Of a stretch of DNA of 64,000 nucleotides, positions 8,565 to 16,453 are shown in pieces. Below the pieces are notes generated by a model. That model was given only the letters and a program-made list of their open reading frames with translations. It had not been told where the DNA came from and made no database searches. Within the stretch, counting starts at the first letter, position 1, and the number at the start of each line of letters is the position of its first letter. The stretch spans positions 310,001 to 374,000 of the forward strand of contig JAIUMI010000001.1 in assembly GCA_022565665.1 (NCBI GenBank), read 5' to 3'. The stretch comes from Glycocaulis sp. (lineage in GTDB: Bacteria; Pseudomonadota; Alphaproteobacteria; Caulobacterales; Maricaulaceae). Position numbers and translations under genes: made by a program.

Positions 8565-9062
8565 TTAGTTCGGCAGGATAACCGCGTCGATGACGTGGAT
8601 GACACCGTTGGAGGCTTCGATATCGGCGGCGATGACGTTCGCACCGTCCACGGTAACCGTGCCGTCCTCACCCACAATGACCGTGACTTCAGAGCCTAGC
8701 AGCGTAGGAAGATTGTACGTGCCCGCGTCAATGTCGGAGGTGTAGGCACCGGCGACCACATGATAGGTCAGCACGGCCTGCAACTGCGGAAGGTTTTCCG
8801 GCTGCAACAGGGTTTCCACCGTGCCCTCAGGCAGAGCCGCAAAAGCCTCATCGGTCGGCGCGAACACGGTGAACGGGCCTTCACCTTTCAGCGCATCAAC
8901 CAGCCCGGCGGCTTCGACCGCGGCAACCAGCGTGTTGAAGTCATCGGCGGTCACCGCCGTGTCCACAATGTCGGCCGGCCCGGAATGGTGGTCGGCCAGC
9001 ACGGGAGCCGCCAGAAGAGCGGCGGCAGCAGCGGTCGAGGAAATTAGGGCAGTCATACGCAT
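8565..9062 (-). CDS. Secreted fasciclin (FAS1) domain protein
   Basis: The 165-residue protein starts at the ATG at 9062 (GGAGA upstream; a second ATG lies two codons later). A signal peptide ends at about residue 23 (APVLA). The rest is a single FAS1 domain: [13 protein letters not shown], then the H1 motif [25 protein letters not shown], and the closing H2-type segment [18 protein letters not shown]1 domains are extracytoplasmic adhesion or matrix modules, and small single-domain bacterial forms are common and mostly uncharacterised. A palindromic operator candidate sits 56 bases upstream. Confidence 0.93.
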   Translation of the reverse strand: MRMTALISSTAAAAALLAAPVLADHHSGPADIVDTAVTADDFNTLVAAVEAAGLVDALKGEGPFTVFAPTDEAFAALPEGTVETLLQPENLPQLQAVLTYHVVAGAYTSDIDAGTYNLPTLLGSEVTVIVGEDGTVTVDGANVIAADIEASNGVIHVIDAVILPN

Positions 9063-9117
9063 GGGCTTTTCTCCGTTCGATCTGCTTGGAACCGGCAGGC
9101 AGCATGGCTCTGCTGGC

Positions 9118-9133
9118 AATACCAGGTGGTATT
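9118..9133. promoter_or_regulatory. Palindromic operator candidate upstream of the fasciclin gene
   Basis: AATACCA-GG-TGGTATT is a perfect 7-2-7 inverted repeat, 56 bases before the fasciclin start codon. It is followed on the far side by an A+T-rich GTATAC-containing stretch (9134-9151). The size and spacing suit a dimeric repressor or activator site; the regulator is unknown. Confidence 0.4.
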
Positions 9134-9316
9134 TGATATCGTATACGCGATACTGGAGGGGGCGGATCACACACGGGGGCAAAAAAGTTAATTCCCCTGC
9201 AGCAGCGCGGTGATGGGGTAAACTGGCAACTGGCGGCGGGGCCGGACTGGTCTCCCGGCGTTCAGCGGCGCAACAGCAATCTCAGATCAAGCCGGGGACA
9301 GGCCGAGCGCAATTTT

Positions 9317-9388
9317 GGTTCCGCGCACTGGCGCCCCGGCGTGCAGCGCCGCAAGCGCGAACGCGCGACCGGCCTCGTGGCCGGAACC
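9317..9388. repeat. Structured intergenic repeat, copy A
   Basis: The 72-base element is bounded by the inverted repeat GGTTCCG/CGGAACC. Inside are at least two more stems (GGCGC...GCGCC and CCGGCC-TCGT-GGCCGG), giving a branched fold. The internal sequences TTCCGCGCACT and GCAAGCGCGA recur in the longer element at 41768-41896. It lies between the fasciclin and tRNA-Gly genes. Confidence 0.5.
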
Positions 9389-9420
9389 GACCCCGCGGAT
9401 GCGGGGGAGGACAGGGGAAA

Positions 9421-9494
9421 TGGAGCGGGTGAAGGGAATCGAACCCTCGTCGTAAGCTTGGGAAGCTTCTGCTCTACCATTGAGCTACACCCGC
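9421..9494 (-). tRNA. tRNA-Gly (anticodon CCC)
   Basis: The leftward strand folds as a complete tRNA with encoded 3' CCA (9421-9423). The acceptor stem is GCGGGTG/CACCCGC, the D-arm GCTCAATGGTAGAGC, the anticodon loop TTCCCAA, and the T-arm AGGGTTCGATTCCCT. The anticodon reads CCC. The body closely resembles E. coli tRNA-Gly(CCC). The length is 74 nt including CCA. Confidence 0.97.
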
Positions 9495-9554
9495 AAGAGG
9501 CGCCGCGTGCCGCACTGATGTACGGCGGCAGCGCTTTTCACGCAAGGCCGTTAG

Positions 9555-10970
9555 CTAGTTCGGAAATTCCAGTCCCAGCGCGTCATGCATCGCCCGGTTC
9601 AGCTCGATATTGTCGAGATAGATCCGGTTTTCCTCCGGTATGCCCCAGGCGGCCAGCCCGTCATCGCGCCCTGTAGCCTTCGCCGCGATGCGCTCGGCGC
9701 CCGCCCCGTGCGCCCAGACCGGAACCAGCTCATTGGTGTGATTGTCGGTGTGCCAGCGCGCCAGCGGCAGGTGGCCTGCGCCCTGCCCGACGACATTCTG
9801 GAAAGCTTCCTCCAGCGAGTCCGGGCCCAGAAGCAGACCATTACCGTGATCGGTCGTGACCACGATCAGCGTCTCCTCCCATGACGAATGGGTTTCCACC
9901 CAGTCCACCACGGCCTCGATCGCCAGGTTGAAGCCGATCTGCTCCTCGATAATGCGCGGCAGATTGTTGGAATGGGCTGCCCAGTCCACGGCGCCGCCCT
10001 CGATCATCAGGAAGAAGGGCGCATCCTGCGCGTGAAGGGTGTTCAGCGCCCCGACGCTCATCGTGGCAAGGTCCGGAACGGTGGGGATGAGCGGATCATC
10101 CATGCCGTCGCCATCGCGCCCGAAGCGGATGGTGGCAGCAACCGGCACCGTACCGATTATGCGCTCGCCAGCCGCGATTTCGCGCTCACCGCTCGCCAGC
10201 GCCTCAAAGCCTGTAAGCGTGTCGATGGAGGTCCAGCCCGCCTCGCCCGCGCTCAGCGCCTGCCAGGTGTCCGCTCCGCCCACATAGCGGTAATCCACGT
10301 CCTCGCCACTGCGCGGAAGGCCGTTATTGTCGAAATAGGGGTGGCCTGCCCCCATCACCACGGTAGCGGCCTGATCGGTCACGATCTGCCGGCCGATTTC
10401 TTCATAATTCTGGCGCGACGTGTTGTGCGCGAGAAATGCCGCCGGTGTGGCATGGCTCCAGTACACGTCCGCGATGGAGCCGAACACGCCGCCATTGGCC
10501 GCCAGTGTCTGGCCGATATGGGAAAGCCGGGTGCCGTCCGGCGCGATATTGAGCGCGCCATTGCGCACTTTCACACCGCTGGCCAGCGCCGTGCCGGCTG
10601 CCGCGCTGTCGGTGGCATTGGTGCGCAGATAGCGATACCCCTCAAAGCCCTGCGGATAGGTCGTATCGCGGGCCTCAAACACATCATCGGTGGGGGTGTC
10701 ATCCCAGGCGGGTACACCATCATAGCTGCCCGGCTCGCCATCCTCGCGCCCTTGCGAGTAGGTTGACATGAAGACGTGGACATCGAACCCGTCATACACC
10801 TCCTGGCCCAGCGCGCCATGACGGTAATGGCTGGCCGCCTGCCAGGTGGTCATGCCCGCCCCGTCGCTGATCATCAGGATCACATTGCGTGCTTCCTGGG
10901 CATTAGCCGCCGAGGCCAGACCAAGGGCAGCAAAACTGATCGCGGCAAGGTGGAAAATCCGGGTCATCAT
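9555..10970 (-). CDS. Secreted alkaline phosphatase
   Basis: The 471-residue protein has a signal peptide with a predicted cut after residue 24 (SAANA). The first metal site and core strand ILMISDGAG are followed by TDSAAAGTALASGVK, containing the catalytic Asp-Ser-Ala of the PhoA superfamily. Later come the metal ligands EGGAVDWAAHSNN and TTDHGNG and the C-terminal GAGAERI segment. It hydrolyses phosphate monoesters in the periplasm or outside the cell. The start (tandem ATG, GAAGGA upstream) is clear. A Pho box lies 49 bases upstream, so induction by PhoB during phosphate starvation is expected. Confidence 0.93.
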   Translation of the reverse strand: MMTRIFHLAAISFAALGLASAANAQEARNVILMISDGAGMTTWQAASHYRHGALGQEVYDGFDVHVFMSTYSQGREDGEPGSYDGVPAWDDTPTDDVFEARDTTYPQGFEGYRYLRTNATDSAAAGTALASGVKVRNGALNIAPDGTRLSHIGQTLAANGGVFGSIADVYWSHATPAAFLAHNTSRQNYEEIGRQIVTDQAATVVMGAGHPYFDNNGLPRSGEDVDYRYVGGADTWQALSAGEAGWTSIDTLTGFEALASGEREIAAGERIIGTVPVAATIRFGRDGDGMDDPLIPTVPDLATMSVGALNTLHAQDAPFFLMIEGGAVDWAAHSNNLPRIIEEQIGFNLAIEAVVDWVETHSSWEETLIVVTTDHGNGLLLGPDSLEEAFQNVVGQGAGHLPLARWHTDNHTNELVPVWAHGAGAERIAAKATGRDDGLAAWGIPEENRIYLDNIELNRAMHDALGLEFPN

Positions 10971-11018
10971 AATTCCTTCTGGCGGTGGCGAACGGGTAAG
11001 CAGGGGTATCAGCCCGGT

Positions 11019-11036
11019 ATGACAGGGCCATGAAAG
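11019..11036 (-). promoter_or_regulatory. Pho box (PhoB binding site) upstream of the alkaline phosphatase
   Basis: Read leftward the sequence is CTTTCAT-GGCC-CTGTCAT: two 7-base half-sites (6/7 and 7/7 to the CTGTCAT consensus) in direct repeat with the canonical 11-base period. The alkaline phosphatase start codon is 49 bases further on, leaving room for a -10 element about ten bases past the box. Confidence 0.75.
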
Positions 11037-11106
11037 GGGACTGGCCGTGCGGCCAGCGTGCGCCTAAGTGTGATAGCACACGCCACGCCCATTTGAAGGA
11101 CGCCCC

Positions 11107-11607
11107 ATGGCCGAAGCCCTTTCCACTGCGCCGGAAGGTGAAACCCTCTCCGAAGCCTATGCCCGTGTGTGCGAGGAGATCGCGGCCATCGTCGCAGGCG
11201 AGACCAGCGAGACGGCGCGCTTTGCCACTGCCGCCTGTGTGCTGGCGCAGAACTTCGCGCCGCGCTTTTTCTGGACGGGCTTCTATGTGGTCGACCCGCA
11301 AAAGCCGGATGAGCTGGTGGTCGGTCCCTATCAGGGCACGCTTGGGTGTTTGCGGATTCCGTTGGGCAAGGGTGTGTGCGGGGCGGCAGCGGCGAGTGGC
11401 CAGACCCAGCTCGTGCCGGACGTACACGCCTTTCCCGGTCATATCGCCTGTGACAGCCGTTCCAATTCAGAGATCGTCGTGCCGGTTTTCCGCGCCGATG
11501 GTGCGCTGGCAGCCGTGCTGGACGTCGATTCAGAAAGCCTTGATGCCTTCGGCCCCGAAGACCAGACAGGGCTTGAAGCGATCTGCGAGATCCTGCTGAC
11601 GGCCTAG
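11107..11607 (+). CDS. msrC: Free methionine-(R)-sulfoxide reductase (GAF domain, MsrC type)
   Basis: The 166-residue protein is one GAF domain with the fRMsr signature: FWTGFYVVD, VGPYQGTLGCLRIP, GKGVCGAAA and HIACDSRSNSEIVVP. The three conserved cysteines (in LGC, GVCG and IACD) match the catalytic and resolving cysteines of this family, and the terminal strand region is AVLDVDSE. It reduces free methionine-(R)-sulfoxide with thioredoxin, a cytosolic oxidative-damage repair step. The ATG is preceded by GAAGGA. Its stop codon overlaps by 4 bases the stop of the convergent hypothetical gene. Confidence 0.92.
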   Translation: MAEALSTAPEGETLSEAYARVCEEIAAIVAGETSETARFATAACVLAQNFAPRFFWTGFYVVDPQKPDELVVGPYQGTLGCLRIPLGKGVCGAAAASGQTQLVPDVHAFPGHIACDSRSNSEIVVPVFRADGALAAVLDVDSESLDAFGPEDQTGLEAICEILLTA

Positions 11608-12101
11608 AATATTCCGAGGAATTTCTTGCGCCTGGCGCGCGCTTCCGGCTCGGGAGCCTCAACGGCTTCCGCTTCGGCCGTATCCGTCACCTCCGGCGCG
11701 GCAGGCTCGTCAATCGTCTCACCTGACAGCGCGTGCGGCTCGCGGGTCTCCGATTTCAGCGGCGGCGCTTCATGGGCGGCGGGAACAGCCTCGCTTTTCA
11801 GGACGGGCGCTTCGGGCGTGCAGATATCGGCGTCACACAGCGAGGCACCCAGCACGCCGGATGCGCTGACCGGTAGTGGCGAATAGGGCCCGGACGTGTC
11901 GGCCAGCCCCAGCGCGGAGCGTACCTCCATCCGGAAGGCCCCGGCGCGCGTCTCAATGCGGTGGCGCCGGTCCTCCTCCTCGCGCAGGCGGGAGAGATCA
12001 GCCGGGCGCGGGGCCCTGACGGCAATCGCGCTTTCAGTGCGGGCCTTGATCAGCGCACCGCGCGCCCGGTCAAGGTCTAGTCGGGATGGGTCCTGGCTCA
12101 T
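11604..12101 (-). CDS. Hypothetical protein, partner of the Ntn-hydrolase-like gene
   Basis: The 165-residue protein belongs to no recognised family. The first 65 residues are charged and helical (LDLDRARGALIKARTES..., RLREEEDRRHRIETR), likely a coiled coil. The middle and C-terminal parts are low-complexity Ala/Glu/Pro-rich sequence ending in the basic-hydrophobic tail ARRKKFLGIF. There is no signal peptide and no membrane segment. It starts 23 bases after the stop of the Ntn-hydrolase-like gene, with AAGGA 9 bases before its ATG, so the two are probably one operon. The short hydrophobic C-terminal tail could be a docking peptide; that is speculation. Confidence 0.65.
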   Translation of the reverse strand: MSQDPSRLDLDRARGALIKARTESAIAVRAPRPADLSRLREEEDRRHRIETRAGAFRMEVRSALGLADTSGPYSPLPVSASGVLGASLCDADICTPEAPVLKSEAVPAAHEAPPLKSETREPHALSGETIDEPAAPEVTDTAEAEAVEAPEPEARARRKKFLGIF

Positions 12102-12124
12102 GGCGTCATTTCCTTACACGGCCC

Positions 12125-13363
12125 TCAGGCCTTGCGAGCATACCATTCGAGGCCGCTGGTGCGCGAGATCATCACCACATCCACCTCCCCGCCCACGCCC
12201 GTCTGGGTCATGTGCAGGCTGGTTTTCAGGATGTTGAGCTCGACGAGCGATTTCGCCGTTTCCGCGATCTGGCGCTTGCCGGAAGCGGCCACGACCTGAA
12301 TGAACGGATCGATGAACTCGGCCTGGCTGACCGAATGGGCGGCGCGGATGAACTGGCCGGTCAGGGCGGGCAGTGCGCCCTTCTGCAGCTTCGCCATCAC
12401 CTCGCCCACCGCTTCGGGGCCTAGCCCGGCCTCCTTCAGCGCGTTCTCTGCGGCGGCTTCATTGGTCACCAGATTCATCGAGATCATCATGTCGAACATG
12501 AGCGGATGAATCCCGCGCAGGAAGGCATGGGTCATGTCGGCCTGCGCGAAGGTGCGCACAAAGGCGTTCGGCCCGTCATTCACGCCCACTTCCGTCGTCT
12601 CATCATGGGCGCGTTTCATCACCCCGTCCACGAGGATGGACGCGTAATGGTGATCATAGACCGGGAAGATGTCGCCAGCGCCGAACCCGGCAAAGACCAG
12701 CCCGGCAAAGGGTTCCAGAAAGGCCGGCTTGGTGACGATCATGTAGGCGAAGTCGAACAGGCGCGCGCGCATGGACTCTTCCTGCCCGAACGCGCCCAGC
12801 GCCTCGGCGATCAGCCCGTCGAGCATCTCGCCATAAACCTCGTAGAAGCGTTCGCGCGTCAGCGTCTCGAACACAGCCAGGTCCGGGCGCGATTGCCCGC
12901 TATCGTCATGGGCGAGATGGGCGCGGTAGAGCTCCAGCGCAGCCTCGAAGGCTTCTGCGTCGTCCTCATACCCTGCGCCGGGATAGCTCGCCATGGCGCG
13001 GGCATGGTTGAGAAGGGTGAGGAAGGCCGCACGCATCAGGCCTTCAAACTCCTCGCGCTCCTCCTCCTCGGGGAAGAGTTTGCGATTGCCGTCCACGAAG
13101 GCAAAGAAGGCTTTCGCGCAGTCCTGAACCGTATCGAACCCGGTACTGCCATGACTCTGGCGGAAAGCATGGGCGATCTGCGACCAGGACCGGCCCAGTA
13201 CATCGCCGCGCGAATACACCATCAGCGCGACTGACCCGTTCAGCGGCAGGATTTTCTCCGCTTCCAGCGTCACGACGGGTTCCGGCCCGCCGCCATAGGT
13301 CACCGCGCTATCGGCCGCGAGCGCGACCGCCTGGCGGTTCATGATCATCACTTCAGACGTCAT
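12125..13363 (-). CDS. Ntn-hydrolase-like protein, proteasome/HslV-type N-terminus, uncharacterised
   Basis: The 412-residue protein has an N-terminus that follows the threonine-protease pattern. After Met removal, Thr becomes residue 1. LAADSAVT places an Asp 16 residues further on (as Thr1-Asp17 in HslV and proteasome beta subunits), and EKILPL places a Lys where Lys33 falls, with a 3-residue insertion. The strand LNGSVALMVYSRGDVLG then matches the next core strand. From about residue 60 it is mostly helical and acidic, with no family I recognise, and twice the length of HslV. There is no HslU gene nearby. It is the first gene of a two-gene unit. Autoprocessing activity is inference. Confidence 0.6.
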   Translation of the reverse strand: MTSEVMIMNRQAVALAADSAVTYGGGPEPVVTLEAEKILPLNGSVALMVYSRGDVLGRSWSQIAHAFRQSHGSTGFDTVQDCAKAFFAFVDGNRKLFPEEEEREEFEGLMRAAFLTLLNHARAMASYPGAGYEDDAEAFEAALELYRAHLAHDDSGQSRPDLAVFETLTRERFYEVYGEMLDGLIAEALGAFGQEESMRARLFDFAYMIVTKPAFLEPFAGLVFAGFGAGDIFPVYDHHYASILVDGVMKRAHDETTEVGVNDGPNAFVRTFAQADMTHAFLRGIHPLMFDMMISMNLVTNEAAAENALKEAGLGPEAVGEVMAKLQKGALPALTGQFIRAAHSVSQAEFIDPFIQVVAASGKRQIAETAKSLVELNILKTSLHMTQTGVGGEVDVVMISRTSGLEWYARKA

Positions 13364-13491
13364 AGGCCCAACTTCCCCTCACCGGCGCGTCTCTTGCCGC
13401 ACCGGCCCATTTCACGGTCCCTCTGCTGCCCGGCAGGCAGCCCGTTAACAGAAGGTTACCGCGAAAAAAGCGGTGGTGTTAAGGCCATTAG

Positions 13492-13526
13492 GCCGCGCCG
13501 GCGCCGATTATTGCGCCGGGCGCGGC
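13492..13526 (-). terminator. GC-rich hairpin after the DoxX gene
   Basis: The stem of about 13 bp with one bulge (GCCGCGCCGGCGC against GCGCCGGGCGCGGC) has an 8-nt A+T-rich loop. It begins 8 bases past the DoxX stop on the leftward strand and has no T-run, so it may terminate weakly or stabilise the 3' end. Confidence 0.45.
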
Positions 13527-13533
13527 TTGCAGG

Positions 13534-13995
13534 TCACGCCGGATCGCTGGCCTCTGCGGGCTTTGCGCGCTTTTCCAGCCAGGCATCGACCGACCAGCGC
13601 CCCGGTCCGGCGAGGGCAAAGTGGAGCGGGATGAAGATCAGGACAAGGGCCGGCCACCAATTGCGGAAATCCCCGCCCCAGTGAACCATCGCGATGGCCA
13701 CGATGAAGTTGAACACCATCACCAGGCTTGCCGCGCGGGTGAACGCGCCAAGAAGGATCAGCGCTCCGCAGATGAACTGGGCATAGACCGACAGCGGCGC
13801 CATCAGCTCAGGCCAGATGAAACCGTAATGATCCACAAAGCCGACGAACTCCGCCATGCGTTCGGCCGACAGGATATTGTCCTGCGTCTCCCACATCAGG
13901 AAGCTGCCAGTCAGCAGCCTAAGCGCCAACAGACCAAAGTCGGCCGGCGCACCCTGCGGCGGTGCGCCGCGCACGAACAGAACGGATTTAAGCAT
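13534..13995 (-). CDS. DoxX family membrane protein
   Basis: The 153-residue protein has four predicted membrane helices. It shows the DoxX/SURF4-like pattern: LLALRLLTGSFLMWETQDNI at the first helix, FICGALILLGAFTRAASLVMV in the middle, and a histidine- and tryptophan-containing loop MVHWGGDFRNWWPALVLIF. DoxX-type proteins are small inner-membrane proteins linked to sulfur or quinone redox and thiol stress in some bacteria; the specific role here is unknown. GGGGAGG lies 5-6 bases before the ATG. It appears to be a single-gene unit. Confidence 0.82.
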   Translation of the reverse strand: MLKSVLFVRGAPPQGAPADFGLLALRLLTGSFLMWETQDNILSAERMAEFVGFVDHYGFIWPELMAPLSVYAQFICGALILLGAFTRAASLVMVFNFIVAIAMVHWGGDFRNWWPALVLIFIPLHFALAGPGRWSVDAWLEKRAKPAEASDPA

Positions 13996-14078
13996 GTTTG
14001 CCTCCCCAGCATTTTTGGGAAACGCTAGACCATGCCACCGTCCTTTCGGGTTAAATGATCGTAAGGTTTCTGGCTCTG

Positions 14079-16316
14079 CTACTCGCGCAAATGGCGGTCG
14101 AAGAAGGCCATCTGCGTCTTGAGAAGGTGTATCTGCAAGGGCGGCGGGCGGATACCGTGGCGCTCGCCCGGATAGGTCATGATCTCGAACAGCTCGCCGC
14201 GCTCCTGCAACTCGGCAAAGAGACGCGTGGAATGGTCGAAGGTCACATTATCGTCAGCCATGCCGTGAATGATGAGAAGCGGGGTTTCATAGCCGTCGAT
14301 ATGGCTGAAGACAGAACCCGCCTCATACCCGTCCGCATTTTCCTGCGGGGTGGACATGTAGCGCTCGGTGTAATGGGTGTCGTAGAGCGCCCAGTCGGTA
14401 ACCGGCGCGCCTGCAATCCCGGCGGCGAACCGGCCAGGTGCCTGTAGCGCGGTCATCAGCGTCATGTACCCGCCATAGGACCAGCCCCACAGGCCGACCC
14501 GGTCGCCATCAACGAAATCACGCGCCTGCAGCCAGTCGAGCCCTGCCAGCTGATCCTCGACCTCCAGAATGCCCATGCGCAGGTGCAGCTCGGCCTCGAA
14601 GGCATGGCCCCGGTTCCATGTGCCCCGGTTATCGACCTTGAAGAGCACATAGCCGGACTGGACGAGGATCTGGTCGCGAAGTGACTGCCAGCCCGTGTGC
14701 ACGGTCTGGACCAGCGGGCCGCCATAGACCTGTACGATGGCCGGGCAGGGCGTGGCCGCCGTACAGTGATCCGGGCGGTACATCTGCCAGTATAGCTCGC
14801 TCACCCCGTCAGCGGCGGTCAGCGTGCCGTATTCCGGCGTCACATGTGCCGCCAGGTAAGGCGCGTAAGGATGGGCGTCGCCGAGCGCGTTTTCCTCCAC
14901 CCAGGCGATGCGCGCGCCATCCATGGCGTAGAGCGCGGTCTGGGGCGGGGTGGAGAGGTCGGAATAGGTGCCGATAAAGCCCGAACCGCCAGACCCCACC
15001 GTCACGCTCCAGCGGCCTTCCCCGGAAGTGACACGCACCGGCTCGCCGCCATCGAAACCGACCTGATAAAGGTGCTGTTCCAGCGGGCTGTCCATCCAGC
15101 CGGTAAACCAGATCAGCCCCTCTTCCTCATCAACGCCTTCAAGGCTGTCGATCACCCATTCCCCGGAAGTAATCTCGCGCATCTCGCCGTCGGCGCCAAC
15201 ATGGCGGATATGGCGGAAGCCGGACTGTTCGGAGAGATAGAGCGCGCCGCCCCCGGAAAGCGGGCGCAGATCATGGGTGAGGTTGATCCAGCTGTCCGCG
15301 CGTTCGGTGACGCGCCGCGTACGGTTTTCCGCGCCAGTGCGCGGATCAAGTGCCAGCAGGTTCCACTCGGTCTGCGCACGGTTCTGGCGTTGCACCCATA
15401 GCGTGCCGCCAGACCGGCTCCAGTTGACACGGGCAAGATAGATATCGGTTTCATCGCCCAGATCCATGTCCGTAACCTCGCCCGAGGCCAGATCGATGAC
15501 ATGCAAGGTGACAAGGGCATTGGGCGTACCGGCGCGCGGATAGCGCTGCTCGCTGACCGATACCGCATCGGCGGTGATGCCGAAGCGTTCGACGATCATC
15601 ACCGGGTTCTCGTCCACCCGCGCGACCGCGATGCGGCTGTCATCAGGCGACCACCAGTATCCTGTGTAGCGGCGCATCTCCTCTTGAGCGACGAACTCGG
15701 CCATGCCCCAGCTGATCGCACCGCCGCCTTCGGTCGTCAGGGCGCGTTCCTCGCCGGTGGCCAGATCATGGACCCACAGATTCTGCTCGCGGATGAAGGA
15801 GACATAGCCGCCGCGCGGACTGACCTTGGCGTCGGTCTCGAACTCTTCTGTTTCGGTCAGGCGGCGCGCCTCGCCGGTTTCGACGTCCACGTAGAAGACA
15901 TCGCCATCGAGCGGCACCAGCACGGCTTCGCCTGCCTCGTCCCACTGATAGCTGACAACGCCAGAGGCGGTGATGCGCGCGCGCTCGCGGAACTGGATTT
16001 CAGCCTCCGTCAGTTCGCGTTCTTCAGGTGCCAGCTGGCGGGCATCGACGAGCACGTAGGACCGGCCCGTTTCCACATCCATCGCCCAGAGGTCCTGCAC
16101 GGTGCGGTCTTCTTCTTTGGAGCGCAGGAAGGTGACCCGGCTGCCATCAGGCGAAAAGCGCACCGAGCGCGCCGTGGGGCCGGTCAGATCCGGCGACCCG
16201 TACAGCCGCTCGATGGTCAGGCGTTCACCCGTATCTTCCAGAACGGGCGTGGCGGCCTGCTCACAGGCGGAAAGAACAAGGCCAACGGGCAGTACGGAAA
16301 GGAGAAGCGCGCGCAT
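14079..16316 (-). CDS. Dipeptidyl peptidase IV (S9 prolyl oligopeptidase family), lipoprotein
   Basis: The 745-residue protein begins with a lipoprotein signal (lipobox LSAC, Cys18), so it is membrane-anchored and periplasmic or surface-exposed. Residues 40-470 are the DPP-IV N-terminal beta-propeller, including the Glu-containing EMRRYTGYWWSPD motif that binds the substrate amino terminus. The C-terminal hydrolase has GWSYGGYMT (nucleophile near Ser613), the Asp in HGMADDNV and the His in GERHGI. It removes X-Pro or X-Ala dipeptides. The start codon lies directly after a terminator-like hairpin and T-run with no Shine-Dalgarno sequence, so the mRNA may be leaderless. Confidence 0.92.
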   Translation of the reverse strand: MRALLLSVLPVGLVLSACEQAATPVLEDTGERLTIERLYGSPDLTGPTARSVRFSPDGSRVTFLRSKEEDRTVQDLWAMDVETGRSYVLVDARQLAPEERELTEAEIQFRERARITASGVVSYQWDEAGEAVLVPLDGDVFYVDVETGEARRLTETEEFETDAKVSPRGGYVSFIREQNLWVHDLATGEERALTTEGGGAISWGMAEFVAQEEMRRYTGYWWSPDDSRIAVARVDENPVMIVERFGITADAVSVSEQRYPRAGTPNALVTLHVIDLASGEVTDMDLGDETDIYLARVNWSRSGGTLWVQRQNRAQTEWNLLALDPRTGAENRTRRVTERADSWINLTHDLRPLSGGGALYLSEQSGFRHIRHVGADGEMREITSGEWVIDSLEGVDEEEGLIWFTGWMDSPLEQHLYQVGFDGGEPVRVTSGEGRWSVTVGSGGSGFIGTYSDLSTPPQTALYAMDGARIAWVEENALGDAHPYAPYLAAHVTPEYGTLTAADGVSELYWQMYRPDHCTAATPCPAIVQVYGGPLVQTVHTGWQSLRDQILVQSGYVLFKVDNRGTWNRGHAFEAELHLRMGILEVEDQLAGLDWLQARDFVDGDRVGLWGWSYGGYMTLMTALQAPGRFAAGIAGAPVTDWALYDTHYTERYMSTPQENADGYEAGSVFSHIDGYETPLLIIHGMADDNVTFDHSTRLFAELQERGELFEIMTYPGERHGIRPPPLQIHLLKTQMAFFDRHLRE

Positions 16317-16317
16317 G

Positions 16318-16351
16318 AAAAAACGTCCGGTCAGTTGAAGCTGACCGGACG
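16318..16351 (-). terminator. Intrinsic terminator abutting the DPP-IV start codon
   Basis: Read leftward, a perfect 11-bp stem (CGTCCGGTCAG/CTGACCGGACG, 16324-16334 with 16341-16351, 6-nt loop) runs into TTTTTT, then C, then the ATG of the DPP-IV gene. It would end transcripts of the response regulator gene located upstream. Confidence 0.85.
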
Positions 16352-16453
16352 CTACAAGGCTGATCGATTATTGGCCAGAGAGCCTAAGCCGCCGGTACGC
16401 TGTCATCCTCCGGCCGCGTAGCGGTCCGGGCCATGACACCTGTTAGGCAACCC

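Larger units (their letters stand above)
9063..9420. other. Intergenic region, fasciclin promoter side and structured repeat
   Basis: This 358-base gap lies between the fasciclin start and the tRNA gene. It holds the palindromic operator candidate at 9118-9133 and the structured repeat at 9317-9388. I see no credible protein-coding gene; open frames here lack ribosome sites and family-like sequence. Confidence 0.6.
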
